DNA of 64,000 nt, taken from contig JBARRP010000064.1 in assembly GCA_049644285.1 (NCBI GenBank), forward strand, positions 1 through 64,000, in the 5' to 3' direction. The DNA comes from CAVRXT01 sp049644285. GTDB lineage: Bacteria > Acidobacteriota > Terriglobia > Acidiferrales > UBA7541. A model generated the notes under the pieces. It was not told the DNA's origin. It was given only the letters and a program-made list of their open reading frames with translations, and did no database searches. A program made the translations under genes and the position numbers. Shown piece by piece: positions 7,329 to 15,892 of the stretch; the stretch's first letter is position 1, and every line of letters starts with the position of its first letter.

Positions 7329-8905
7329 GCACAAATCCTTTCGACAGTCGTGGACCGAAGGGCCCTGTAAACCCCTGGATCATCGCTGGCACCGTGATCC
7401 TCGCGACGTTCATGGAGGTGCTGGATACCAGCGTCGCCAATGTTTCTCTTCCTCACATCGCCGGAAGCCTTTCGGCCGGAGTGGATGAGAGCACCTGGGT
7501 TCTGACCTCTTATCTCGTGTCGAATGCCATTGTTCTGCCGCTTACCGGTTGGTTTTCCACCCTCTTTGGCCGCAAAAATTTCTACATGGGCTGCGTTGTC
7601 GTTTTCACCGTCAGCTCACTCCTTTGTGGACTTGCAACCAGCCTTCCCCTCCTTGTCTTCTTCCGTGTCCTGCAAGGAGCGGGCGGTGGAGGACTTCAGC
7701 CGATTTCTCAGGCGATCCTCGTGGATAGCTTCCCCCGCGAGAAACAAGGGATGGCCATGGCCATCTATGGCATGGGAGTCGTTGTCGCGCCAACCATCGG
7801 CCCCACCCTCGGCGGATGGATCACCGACAATTACACTTGGCGATGGATCTTCTTCATCAATGTCCCCGTTGGCATTCTCTCCATTCTTCTGACTTCCCTC
7901 CTCATCGCCGACCCCCCTCACGCCGCGAAGAAAGCGGGCGGTGTGCGCATTGACTATCTCGGACTTGGCCTGCTCAGCGTGGGACTCGGCTTCGCTCAAA
8001 TCGTACTCGATAAAGGACAGCGGGACGATTGGTTTGGCTCGCCGTTCATCCTGTGGTCAACAGTGACTGCGGTGGTGGCGCTAGCCGGGACCATTCTGTG
8101 GGAGCTTTGGGTGAAAGATCCCGTGATCGAGTTGCGCCTGCTAAGAGAGCGGAATTTCTTCCTGTCTACATTCATGATGTACGTGCTTGGATTCGTTCTC
8201 TACGGCACCACCGTGCTGTTGCCGATTCTCTTGCAAACGTTGATGGGCTATACAGCCCAACAAAGCGGTATTGTGCTTTTCCCCGGCGGCTTGGTCGTGT
8301 TGCTGGTCCTCCCGGCTGTGGGGTGGTTGCTCTCCAGGTTCGAGGCGAGATGGCTCGTTGTGGTCGGCTTTGCAGTGTCCGCGGTGGGTCTGCTGCAGAT
8401 GTCGCATCTCACACTGGATGTTTCGATGCGAACACCCGTTTGGTATTGGGTGATCTCGCGCCTGGGCGTGGCTTTTCTATTCGTGCCCGTCAACGTGATG
8501 GCGTTCTTTTACGTCCCTCGCGAGAAGATCAACAACGCCACTGGCCTGATCAACCTGGCCCGCAACATCGGCGGAAGTATGGGCATCTCTTTCGTTACCA
8601 CGATGCTCGACCGCCGCGCCCAATACCATCAAGGCATCCTCGTCAGCAGCGTGCACGCCGGGGATTTGCACTACCAGTGGATGATTCGCCGCCTCTCACA
8701 CGCTCTGATGACTCGCGGCTTGGATGCCACTCAGGCCCTTCATCAAGCCCAGGGCCTCATCTATCAAACCGTCCAGCGCCAAGCCTCGATGCTTTCTTTC
8801 ATCGACGATTTCTGGATCATGGCCATGATCTGCCTGAGCGTGATTCCGCTTCTCTTCCTGATGAAGAAGATTCGCCCCGGCAAAGCCCCCGTCGCTGCCC
8901 ACTGA
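7325..8905 (+). CDS. DHA2-family (EmrB/QacA-type) major facilitator drug:H+ antiporter
   Basis: 526 residues with about 14 predicted membrane helices, the DHA2 layout. GTG 7325 overlaps the MATE stop by four bases. 'MEVLDTSVANVSLPHIAG' near residue 20 is the EmrB-type motif D1, 'STLFGRKNFY' the motif A loop, and 'RVLQGAGGGGLQPISQA' the motif B region. An uncharged-helix motif C follows around 'VVAPTIGPTLGGWI'. EmrB usually needs an EmrA adaptor and an outer-membrane channel; neither is encoded nearby, so it may act alone or with unlinked partners. Its substrate cannot be read from sequence. Confidence 0.9.
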   Translation: MSTNPFDSRGPKGPVNPWIIAGTVILATFMEVLDTSVANVSLPHIAGSLSAGVDESTWVLTSYLVSNAIVLPLTGWFSTLFGRKNFYMGCVVVFTVSSLLCGLATSLPLLVFFRVLQGAGGGGLQPISQAILVDSFPREKQGMAMAIYGMGVVVAPTIGPTLGGWITDNYTWRWIFFINVPVGILSILLTSLLIADPPHAAKKAGGVRIDYLGLGLLSVGLGFAQIVLDKGQRDDWFGSPFILWSTVTAVVALAGTILWELWVKDPVIELRLLRERNFFLSTFMMYVLGFVLYGTTVLLPILLQTLMGYTAQQSGIVLFPGGLVVLLVLPAVGWLLSRFEARWLVVVGFAVSAVGLLQMSHLTLDVSMRTPVWYWVISRLGVAFLFVPVNVMAFFYVPREKINNATGLINLARNIGGSMGISFVTTMLDRRAQYHQGILVSSVHAGDLHYQWMIRRLSHALMTRGLDATQALHQAQGLIYQTVQRQASMLSFIDDFWIMAMICLSVIPLLFLMKKIRPGKAPVAAH

Positions 8906-8944
8906 GAGGCACGCGCAACCCCTCTGGTCAGAACGGGTTCGTAG

Positions 8945-8972
8945 CCCGGGTCTTAAGACCCGGGGGGTTTTC
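8945..8972 (+). terminator. Rho-independent terminator after the efflux operon
   Basis: A perfect 20-bp palindrome CCCGGGTCTTAAGACCCGGG is followed by GGG and TTTT, 40 bp after the DHA2 stop. The stem would fold as 8 bp closed by a UUAA loop. Confidence 0.7.
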
Positions 8973-9029
8973 CGCCCGGCAACCGCGTTACGCATTGCTG
9001 GCGGCAGTTTTGTGGACGATTATGCCGCT

Positions 9030-11162
9030 TCATGGTTTTTCCGACGATGTTGCGGGCTGTAAATCGGTTCTCGCCTGACGTAGGACTTCTGAATTTTTCT
9101 TGAGTTCATTCTCGAGAATTTGCTCTTGCTCGCCAGCGTGTTTCCAGTCGCCCGCTTCGGCCGCTTCGGTCAAGCCGGGCAGTTCCAAGTGCGCGTAGGT
9201 GTAACGCGCCGCATAGAGCGTGTGCTTGAACCACGGCCGTCCGGGGATGCCCTCCGGATTGCACCAGTTCCTTTCCACCTGCATCAGCGCGCGGTTGATG
9301 CGATCGGCCGCCGCCGAGTCGAACGAGCCGTTGCGCAGCGCTTGGGCAGCCGCCTCGTTCCATTCCCGTCCCTCCGTCTCGAATTCCGTAATGTGGGCGA
9401 GCAGCGGCGCCAGATCCAGGTGCGCGCTGACGTGACTCCGCCTGTCCAGCTCCTGCACGAAGGCTCGGATATCGCGCGCATAGGCCTCAAAATCATAGGG
9501 AAGAACCTGTGAGTTCGCCAGGCGCAGCGCAATCTCGCCCCACACCTGCGTCATTAAAGCATGATAACGATAGCCAGGATCGCCAAAATGGTTCATCCAG
9601 AAGTAGTCGTCATACATCGAGTGGTACACGCCGTAGGGACCGTCGAACTCCAGCCCCACCGTCGGAATCCCCAGGAAATTCAGAAACACCGTGTGATCGG
9701 AGCCGCTCCCAATGTGTGTATCGGCCAGGTCGGCATCGGCGATGGCGTGCTTTTCATCCAGCTCGCGTTGTCGCGTGGTTTTCCATTCATCATAGAGCGT
9801 CTTGCCCGACGGCGCCGGGAGCGTGCGGCTCACCTCAACGAGGAGTGGCGCAAGCGAGCCGACCGCGGTGCCATGAAAATCGAAGCCGGATGCGGAGGAA
9901 TCTACATTCAGATACGCGATTGCCTTCTGCTTCAGCTCCTCGGCAAACTCCTCGCCCCATTCCGTCGAGCCTGTCAGTGCATACTCCTCGCCGTCCCAAC
10001 TGCAAAGGACAAGCGTGCGCCGCGGGCGTATTCCTTCCTTTAATAACTGCCCTAGATTCCGGGTCAGCTCCAGCATGGAAGCGGTGCCGCTTGAGGGATC
10101 GACACCCCCAAACACCCACGCGTCGCGGTGATTGCCGAGAATCACCCATTCATCCGGAAACCCGCCGCCGCGGATGCGCGCCTCAGTGACGTAGTACGGC
10201 TGCACGCTCGTATTCATATCCACCTTCAAATGCACCTGCACCCGCTTGCCGCCGAGCCGGTATTTGATCGGCAAGCCACCTTGCCATGACGGAGGCGCTT
10301 CCGGGCCATCCATGTTTTGCAGCAGCGGCTTGGCGTCGTGCCAGGAAAGAGGGACGCCGATGATTTTGGGCAGCGAGATCGCTTGTTCCGGTGGAATTCG
10401 TTTTGCGCCAGGCACCGACGCCCAGCCCGGCGTGAGGGGATCGCCCGGTTCGAGAAAATCATACGTAATCGCGCCGCGCTGGATATGCGTTTCGGGTCCC
10501 CACGGCCCCATCGGATAGACCTTTCCCTTCCTGTACCCATCTTCCGCCGGATCGGAATAGATCAGGAGCGCAGCCGCGCCCTCGCGCTGCGCAGTCAATG
10601 CCTTGAACCCGCGATAGCTGTAAGGGTTCGAATAGCGCGCCAGCACGATTTTCCCGCGAACGTCGATCCCCTCGCGCCGCAGCAGATCGTAGTCCTCCGG
10701 ATTTCCACTGTGCGCGTAAACCACCGGCGCGGTCACTTCACCGGAAGCCGAGTAGCCGAGGAAAGCGCCGGTGACATTCGGGTTCTTCGTATCCGCGTCC
10801 TCGTCATAGGGCTCTTCACGCAGCAAGGCGCGATACTGCGTGGGACTCACCATTTCGAGCGATACTTCGCGCGGCGTCGAATTCAGCACGTCGTATTCGT
10901 GAATTGTGACGTCCTCGAGCCCCTGTTCCTTCCACCGATCGGCCACCCACCGGGCGAGTTCGTTGTTGCGCGCCGAGCCCGCGGGATGCGGTTCGGCCGT
11001 AAGATACCGGTGAAATTTTTCAATCTGGTCGGTCGAAGCAAGAACGCGATATTGCTCCTCGATGTTTCGTTCCGTGCGGGCCGCCTCGGGAGAAAAGCCG
11101 CTTGCGACGGCTCCATCGGGCTTGGCGCGAAAGACAAAAGCTGCCAGGAACGCTGCGGGCAC
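9030..11162 (-). CDS. Exported M28 carboxypeptidase, glutamate carboxypeptidase II / PSMA-like
   Basis: 710 residues from GTG 11162. Domain order follows the PSMA/transferrin-receptor type: protease-associated domain (about 120-290), M28 catalytic domain (about 320-520), and an all-helical dimerisation-like C-terminus (about 560-690). Zinc and catalytic residues are seen in 'GNHRDAWVFGGVDPSSGTASMLE', 'WDGEEYALTGS', 'LNVDSSASG' and 'GSGSDHTVFL'. The family removes C-terminal Glu or Asp from peptides or folates. From GTG the signal peptide is short and lacks a basic region. An in-frame CTG at 11204 with a perfect AGGAGG 5 nt before it would add 'AFTPLRRFSLSLL' and complete it; that start would overlap the upstream aminotransferase gene. 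I keep GTG as the conservative call. Confidence 0.9.
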   Translation of the reverse strand: MPAAFLAAFVFRAKPDGAVASGFSPEAARTERNIEEQYRVLASTDQIEKFHRYLTAEPHPAGSARNNELARWVADRWKEQGLEDVTIHEYDVLNSTPREVSLEMVSPTQYRALLREEPYDEDADTKNPNVTGAFLGYSASGEVTAPVVYAHSGNPEDYDLLRREGIDVRGKIVLARYSNPYSYRGFKALTAQREGAAALLIYSDPAEDGYRKGKVYPMGPWGPETHIQRGAITYDFLEPGDPLTPGWASVPGAKRIPPEQAISLPKIIGVPLSWHDAKPLLQNMDGPEAPPSWQGGLPIKYRLGGKRVQVHLKVDMNTSVQPYYVTEARIRGGGFPDEWVILGNHRDAWVFGGVDPSSGTASMLELTRNLGQLLKEGIRPRRTLVLCSWDGEEYALTGSTEWGEEFAEELKQKAIAYLNVDSSASGFDFHGTAVGSLAPLLVEVSRTLPAPSGKTLYDEWKTTRQRELDEKHAIADADLADTHIGSGSDHTVFLNFLGIPTVGLEFDGPYGVYHSMYDDYFWMNHFGDPGYRYHALMTQVWGEIALRLANSQVLPYDFEAYARDIRAFVQELDRRSHVSAHLDLAPLLAHITEFETEGREWNEAAAQALRNGSFDSAAADRINRALMQVERNWCNPEGIPGRPWFKHTLYAARYTYAHLELPGLTEAAEAGDWKHAGEQEQILENELKKNSEVLRQARTDLQPATSSEKP

Positions 11163-11181
11163 AAGTAGAGAGAGGCTGAAT

Positions 11182-12558
11182 CTACGGAGAGGCGTGAAGG
11201 CCAGTGGCTCCTCCTCGGCCGGCGCGATGCGATCTCTCCAGGTCCGAGATCGCAGCTCCCAAGGTCCCTGCCAGCCTTTGAATCAATTCCGTAGTGATGA
11301 TATACGGTGGCGCCAGAAGCAAGTGGTCGCCGCGTTCCCCATCCACGCATCCTTGGATCGGATAGGTCACCACCCCCGCATCGAAGACATCCTGCGCCAC
11401 CCGGTGGGCGATATGAGCTTCCGGGGGAAAAGGCGTGCCTGTCTTCGAGTCGCTCACCAACTCGATCCCAACCAGCAGCCCCATGCCCCGGATATCGCCG
11501 ACAATCGAATACTTCTGAAGTGGCACAAGCGCCTGTTTCAACTCCCGTCCGGTCGGAATCACCCGCTCGAATAACCGGTGCTTCGCGGCGTATTCGAGCA
11601 CCGCCAGGCCCGCTGCCGCCGCCACCGGATGCGCGTTGTAAGTGAAACCATGAAGGAAAGAACCGGAGCCGCGCGCGATCGCATCCGCCAGATGTCCAGC
11701 AACCAGAACGGCGCCCAGCGGCGCATAGCCGCTCGCGATTCCCTTCCCCACCAGGATCAAGTCCGGCGTCACGCCCCAGTGCTGGATCGCAAAATTCTTG
11801 CCGGTTCGGCCCATGCCCGTCATCACCTCATCGGCAATCAGCAGAATTCCGTGGCGACGGCAGATTTCCGCGATCCGTTGGACGTAGCCTTCCGGCGGCG
11901 CGACTGCGCCCAGCGTGGCGCCTGCCACCGGCTCAAAAATGAACGCAGCGACTGTTTTGGGGTCTTCTCTTTGCAGAAGCCGCTCGAGCTCGTCAGCGCA
12001 ATCCACATTGCACTCCGGATAGTGCAACCCGAGCGGGCACCGGTAGCAATAGCACGGCACGATGTGGCCCCATTCGCTCAGCAAAGGAGCGAATGGTTCG
12101 CGCCGCCGCGTGTTTCCGGATACAGAAAGAGCCCCCAGCGTGCTCCCGTGATAGCTCTGCTTGCGGGAAACAATCCGGGTGCGTTTCGGCTCACCGCATT
12201 CCAGAAAATATTGCCGGCACAGCTTGATTGCAGTTTCGGTGGCTTCGGAGCCGCCGGAGGTGAAATACACGCGTCCCGAACCGCGCAAGCCTACCGGCGC
12301 CATCGCCAGAAGACGCTCGGCGAGTTCCTCGGCGGGCGAATTCTGAAACTGCGAAGAGTGCACGTAGGCAAGCTGCATAGCTTGATCGGCCATGGCACGC
12401 CCCACCGATTCCACGCCGTGACCGATCGTAACCACCGCAGCCCCGCCTGCCGCGTCGAGATACTGTTTCCCTTCCGCCGTGAAAATAAAGCAGCCCTCGC
12501 CGCGCACCGCGCGAGGAGACGTCTTGCGGAAATTGCGCGGAAAAACGTGCTCGCTCAC
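11182..12558 (-). CDS. Class III PLP aminotransferase (omega-aminotransferase family)
   Basis: 458 residues from GTG 12558. Fold-type I class III features: 'GSEATETAIKL', 'SYHGSTLGALS', Asp243 in 'LLIADEVMTGMGRTG', and the PLP-binding Lys272 in 'ILVGKGIASGYAPLGA'. A cysteine-rich insert, 'CYCYRCPLGLHYPECNVDC' (about 169-187), is notable and could bind a metal. The family transfers amino groups from omega-amino acids, diamines or amino-oxo-pelargonate; the substrate is not determined here. Its 3' end precedes and may overlap the PSMA-like peptidase, so the two are probably co-transcribed. Confidence 0.85.
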   Translation of the reverse strand: MSEHVFPRNFRKTSPRAVRGEGCFIFTAEGKQYLDAAGGAAVVTIGHGVESVGRAMADQAMQLAYVHSSQFQNSPAEELAERLLAMAPVGLRGSGRVYFTSGGSEATETAIKLCRQYFLECGEPKRTRIVSRKQSYHGSTLGALSVSGNTRRREPFAPLLSEWGHIVPCYCYRCPLGLHYPECNVDCADELERLLQREDPKTVAAFIFEPVAGATLGAVAPPEGYVQRIAEICRRHGILLIADEVMTGMGRTGKNFAIQHWGVTPDLILVGKGIASGYAPLGAVLVAGHLADAIARGSGSFLHGFTYNAHPVAAAAGLAVLEYAAKHRLFERVIPTGRELKQALVPLQKYSIVGDIRGMGLLVGIELVSDSKTGTPFPPEAHIAHRVAQDVFDAGVVTYPIQGCVDGERGDHLLLAPPYIITTELIQRLAGTLGAAISDLERSHRAGRGGATGLHASP

Positions 12559-12657
12559 GATCCGCTCGCCTTCCCGGCCAACTCTTCCCCTCCGTGCCGC
12601 ATTACGCGCTAGGCAAGACTTGCCACATTGGGAATTTCAATCCCAACAAAGACCACA

Positions 12658-13275
12658 TCACCGTCTCGCAACCTCCGCGCTGCCGCCACCGCCATAGTCT
12701 CCTATATGGTTGCGGGGCTTGTCATCAGCAGCCGCTGTTGACTGGCTCGCATTCGCACCGCCCCGCGCAGCCGTTCGAGCGCGGGCAGCCTTCTTGCAAT
12801 ATTCGGTCCGATCTCGAACTTTAAGCCCTTCCGACGCATGGAACGTGACCACACGCCATTTGTGACCTTCCCGGACATACACCTTAGTGAATCGCCAGTC
12901 ATCGGAAACCTCTCGGCCGTTCATCGAGCGAGTTCGTTGGAGACGACCGGTGACAACCGCTGCATTGTCATACACCCGGACACGAATTTCCGAGCTCTGA
13001 TAACGGAGGAACTTCATTCGACCGGAGCGCGCAAAGCTGAGCGCGCCAGCTTTCGTCATCAACGCCATGCGGGGTACAGCTACTTCGAGATCGTCTGCCC
13101 ACAATGCTTCCAGGGCGTCGGCGTCTCCGCGCTCGTGAGCCTCATTCCAGACCGTTTCCAGCCGCTCCAGCTCGCGGATGTCGGCATCGTGAGTGGAGGG
13201 CGCCGGTTCCTGCGCACTCACCGTCAATCCCGTGAGGACAAGCGCCAAAGCCGCGCCAAACCAAAGAAGTTTCAA
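12658..13275 (-). CDS. Secreted NTF2-like (DUF4440-type) protein
   Basis: 205 residues. TTG 13275 is chosen because a perfect AGGAGG lies 6 nt upstream and the first residues then form a clean signal peptide (MKLLWFGAALALVLTGLTVSAQ). The mature part has the cystatin-like cone pattern: 'LETVWNEAHERGDADALEALWADD', then 'VYDNAAVVTGRLQ' and 'DDWRFTKVYVREGHKWRVVTFHAS'. Such domains bind small molecules or act as isomerases, but no catalytic residue identifies a reaction. The C-terminal 40 residues are low complexity (Ala, Gly, Arg). A longer in-frame start at 13338 lacks a ribosome site. Confidence 0.75.
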   Translation of the reverse strand: MKLLWFGAALALVLTGLTVSAQEPAPSTHDADIRELERLETVWNEAHERGDADALEALWADDLEVAVPRMALMTKAGALSFARSGRMKFLRYQSSEIRVRVYDNAAVVTGRLQRTRSMNGREVSDDWRFTKVYVREGHKWRVVTFHASEGLKVRDRTEYCKKAARARTAARGGANASQSTAAADDKPRNHIGDYGGGGSAEVARR

Positions 13276-13449
13276 GCGAAACCTCCTCTTAGCCGGAACT
13301 CCCGTTTTAACTTCGCTGAGCCGGCCGGTAACGTACACCCGGCCCCGTCAGTCTGCAATGCTCCAGTCAGCTTTTTGAGTGTCGTGTTGGCAAAGACCCA
13401 TCGGGTGAACGCGCCATTCAGAGAAATGGCTTAACTCCGATTCGCATTC

Positions 13450-13935
13450 GTGCCAGTGCCCCTTGCCGGGCCCCGAATCGCCTTAAAGTCTCTAATTCTG
13501 GTTCTGCGCTGTGCATCTCGCTCGATGCTCGGGTCTGCCGCGCCCCGATTCTCCTGCCTCCCTTCAGCTATTCTTCAGGAAGGACCTGCCACAATACGGG
13601 CCAAGCAGGGCTTCTCCCAAGTCAACGACAAGGCGGCGTGGGCGCGGGGCGTGATTACATCGGTCCAAGATGCGAAGGACCTTTTGAGCGGCTGGAAGGA
13701 CCAATCAGCGCCGGTGTTGGTGTCCTTCACAACCGAACTCTCGGACCTGCGCTTCAAGGGTGCAGTCGTGCAAGTGAACGAAACCGGAGTGTGGCTGTCT
13801 GCAGGACCTTGGGCGCTCTGGGTCGGTTTCGAGCGGGCGAAGTTTGAATACGCAGAACCGGATTCTGGTTGCACCTTGCGTGTTCTCCTGCACACCGGTG
13901 ACAAGTGTATTGTTCGCGAGCTGCTGCGCCATTGA
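13450..13935 (+). CDS. Hypothetical protein of about 105-161 aa
   Basis: Open from GTG 13450; ATG 13525 is an alternative and neither has a clear ribosome site. The first 45 residues look non-globular. From about residue 55 the sequence is protein-like: 'WARGVITSVQDAKDLLSGW', 'VLVSFTTELSDLRFKGAVVQVNETGVWLS', 'LRVLLHTGDKCIVREL'. This gives alternating strands of the kind found in small beta-barrels such as PilZ, and a PilZ protein follows. I cannot assign a family. Confidence 0.5.
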   Translation: MPVPLAGPRIALKSLILVLRCASRSMLGSAAPRFSCLPSAILQEGPATIRAKQGFSQVNDKAAWARGVITSVQDAKDLLSGWKDQSAPVLVSFTTELSDLRFKGAVVQVNETGVWLSAGPWALWVGFERAKFEYAEPDSGCTLRVLLHTGDKCIVRELLRH

Positions 13936-14138
13936 ATCCCGGAGCGTGATTCTCGCAATCTGACTTCAGTGCTATGCTCCGATCTGCCGCGGCCCGATCG
14001 GAGAGCGCATCGGCGCCGCGCTGCGGTGTCACGCTCCATTCCACCAGAACCCGCTCACGAAACCAAGCAGCCCTGAGATTTCTTCAGTTTGTTCTCTCGA
14101 ATCGCAATAGCTTTGAGGGAGTCGAGGAAAAACTTCTT

Positions 14139-14483
14139 GTGAGTCATCCTCCTGACGCAGGTTCGCGCTTCGGCGAGCGCCGCTCTGTTCCGCGCTTTGC
14201 ATTCATCGCTTCTCTCGAAATAGATGAGCCCCTCTCGAACACCCGTATTTCCGGCCGTGTCATCGAAATCAGTCAAAAAGGTTGCTGCGCCGAAGTCGCA
14301 AACCCGCTCCCGGTCAATTCCTTCATTCAGCTGCGAATCAAACGCGATGAGGCTGCGTTCGAGACTTGGGCTCGAGTGATTTATGATCGCCAGGGTGTCG
14401 GGATGGGATTCCTCTTCATTCGCACCGCCGCCGACCAATCGAAAGTGCTAGACACCTGGCTCGTCGAACTCAAGGGAAGCTGA
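14139..14483 (+). CDS. PilZ-domain protein (possible cyclic-di-GMP binder)
   Basis: 114 residues from GTG 14139, with GAGGAAAAA about 8-13 nt upstream. 'RRSVPRFAFIASLEI' supplies the RxxxR motif. 'VIEISQKGCCAEV' sits where the second (D/N)xSxxG motif belongs but has Glu first, so c-di-GMP affinity may be changed. 'RQGVGMGFLFI' matches the closing strand. The family senses cyclic-di-GMP or transmits signals in motility and exopolysaccharide control. It stands alone, with no partner domain. Confidence 0.75.
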   Translation: MSHPPDAGSRFGERRSVPRFAFIASLEIDEPLSNTRISGRVIEISQKGCCAEVANPLPVNSFIQLRIKRDEAAFETWARVIYDRQGVGMGFLFIRTAADQSKVLDTWLVELKGS

Positions 14484-14731
14484 TCTACAAGCATGCATCG
14501 CTCGCCGCATGGCGCCACTGCCGTTCGGCACACGCCTCTCGTAGCTGAGGGATACTATCAGAGTGGTATGATCTGGTCGCGGCGCGCTATCAGGAGCGGA
14601 TTAGAACGCATCATGAAAAACCTGGGCCACCCGCCTAACGAGGTGGGCTTATGTTCAACAGGTCGTGCCAAGCATGCTCCTGATGAGAGGTGCCGACATG
14701 GTCATAAACGCTTGCGAGGGAAGATAACTTC

Positions 14732-14872
14732 TTGGGGAAGAAAAAACGGCCTCCGGAATGCCCAAACTGCGGGCTGCCCTTAGAAGTTGAAATGCTAAAA
14801 CCCGTGATTCAATGCCCGTTCTGCGGCGCTGAACTGGTTTACACTCCATTGCATCGAGTTCTGTTTCTCTAG
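14732..14872 (+). CDS. Very small zinc-ribbon protein
   Basis: 46 residues from TTG 14732, with GAGGGAAG about 8-9 nt upstream. Two CxxC knuckles, 'CPNCGLPLE' and 'CPFCGAELVY', are spaced as in a classic zinc ribbon, preceded by a basic KKKRPP. Such mini-ribbons occur alone or as spare rubredoxin-like or FYDLN-type fragments. There is no other domain and no known partner. It is followed after 37 bp by another tiny ORF, so the two may be co-transcribed. Confidence 0.5.
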   Translation: MGKKKRPPECPNCGLPLEVEMLKPVIQCPFCGAELVYTPLHRVLFL

Positions 14873-14909
14873 GTCGGTATAGCTCTCGCCCTGGGGCGTT
14901 CCGGCGGCG

Positions 14910-15056
14910 ATGGGAATCCGTCTCGCCATTTTTTCCTTGCCTTTCTTTCTTTGTTTCTATCCCGCGATTGTATTGGCCGCTTGGCTGGTTCCGAAGGTTA
15001 TACGTCCTACGTATAAACGCCGCGAACCGACAATAACAACCTTGTTCCGACACTGA
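14910..15056 (+). CDS. Very small single-helix membrane protein
   Basis: 48 residues from ATG 14910. Residues about 5-29 form one hydrophobic helix (AIFSLPFFLCFYPAIVLAAW), followed by a basic tail (KVIRPTYKRREP), so the C-terminus would face the cytoplasm. The ribosome site is weak (GGCGGCG). I know no homologue by sight. The amino acid pattern is better than expected of random DNA. Confidence 0.4.
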   Translation: MGIRLAIFSLPFFLCFYPAIVLAAWLVPKVIRPTYKRREPTITTLFRH

Positions 15057-15109
15057 ACGGGGTCGTCGCTCGGCGGGTTGACCGACCGGAGGAGACCCGC
15101 GTCGACTAC

Positions 15110-15322
15110 GGCGGGGTGGCCCAGGCTCGTTTCAATCCTTTCACTTGCGGCCGGGCACCCCAGGGTTCGCCCACTCTCTTTGGTCCTTGATCGCTTGACA
15201 GCGCAACCCGACCGGATGATTGCATTCGGACATTCATCCTCGGAGTCCATTTCCACCGAAGGGTGCTCCACTGTTCGATCTTGTTTTCCGAGGAGTGGGG
15301 GTTTTATTTCATCGGATCGATC
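15110..15322 (+). repeat. Copy A of a ~210-bp duplicated element
   Basis: It starts GGCGGGGTGGCCCAGGCTCG, contains TCAATCCTTTCACTTGCGG, ACCGGATGATTGCATTCGG and TCCACCGAAGGG, and ends ATCGGATCGATC. About 90% identical by eye to copy C at 15681-15892 over its full length. It ends with an imperfect version of the copy C hairpin. Confidence 0.85.
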
Positions 15323-15547
15323 CGCACCAGGCTGAGTCCGGATTGAGCCTAGAAAGAATAGCTGCTCCAGAGCCATTTCTTTGGATGATCGACGAGGCTT
15401 CACTTCACCGGGTTGAATTGCATGGAATGGAGTTCTCATTCCTTTTCTTCCGGCTCCAGATGTTGAAGTCGTTGAAGCGAGCCTGCCAGAAGCTTCGATA
15501 CCGCGCCACGGGCGCGGGGGGCTGCCAGAAACACAGTTGCGAAACAG

Positions 15548-15600
15548 GCGGGCTGGCGCAGGCTCGTTTCAATCCTTTCAGTTGCGGCGAGCGGGCGGGT
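15548..15600 (+). repeat. Partial copy B of the duplicated element (left end only)
   Basis: GGCTGGCGCAGGCTCGTTTC followed by AATCCTTTCAGTTGCGGCG matches the first ~45 bp of copies A and C, and then similarity stops. The minus-strand word GCAACTGAAAGGATTGAAAC resembles a CRISPR repeat end. Confidence 0.65.
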
Positions 15601-15680
15601 GGCGCACCCTTTTCGGTTGATTAGATAACCGCCTTTGTTCCTTCCGATCAACTCGACTTGGTTACGTGTTGATGATCACG

Positions 15681-15892
15681 GGCGGGGCGGCCCAGGCTCG
15701 TTTCATCCTTTCACTTGCGCCCAGGCAGCCCAGGGTTCGACCACTCGTTTTCGACCTTGATCGCTTGACGGCGCAACCCAACCGGATGATTGCATTCGGA
15801 CATTCCTCCTCGGAGTTCATTTCCACCGAAGGGCGACCCACTCTTCGATCTTGTGTTCCGAAGAGTGGGGGGTTTATTTCATCGGATCGATC
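15681..15892 (+). repeat. Copy C of the ~210-bp duplicated element, with perfect hairpin
   Basis: Collinear with copy A. Near its right end CCACTCTTCG (15838-15847) and CGAAGAGTGG (15859-15868) form a perfect 10-bp stem around an 11-nt loop, followed by GGGGTTTATTTC. In copy A the stem has changes at two positions. This could be a terminator or a structured RNA. Confidence 0.85.
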
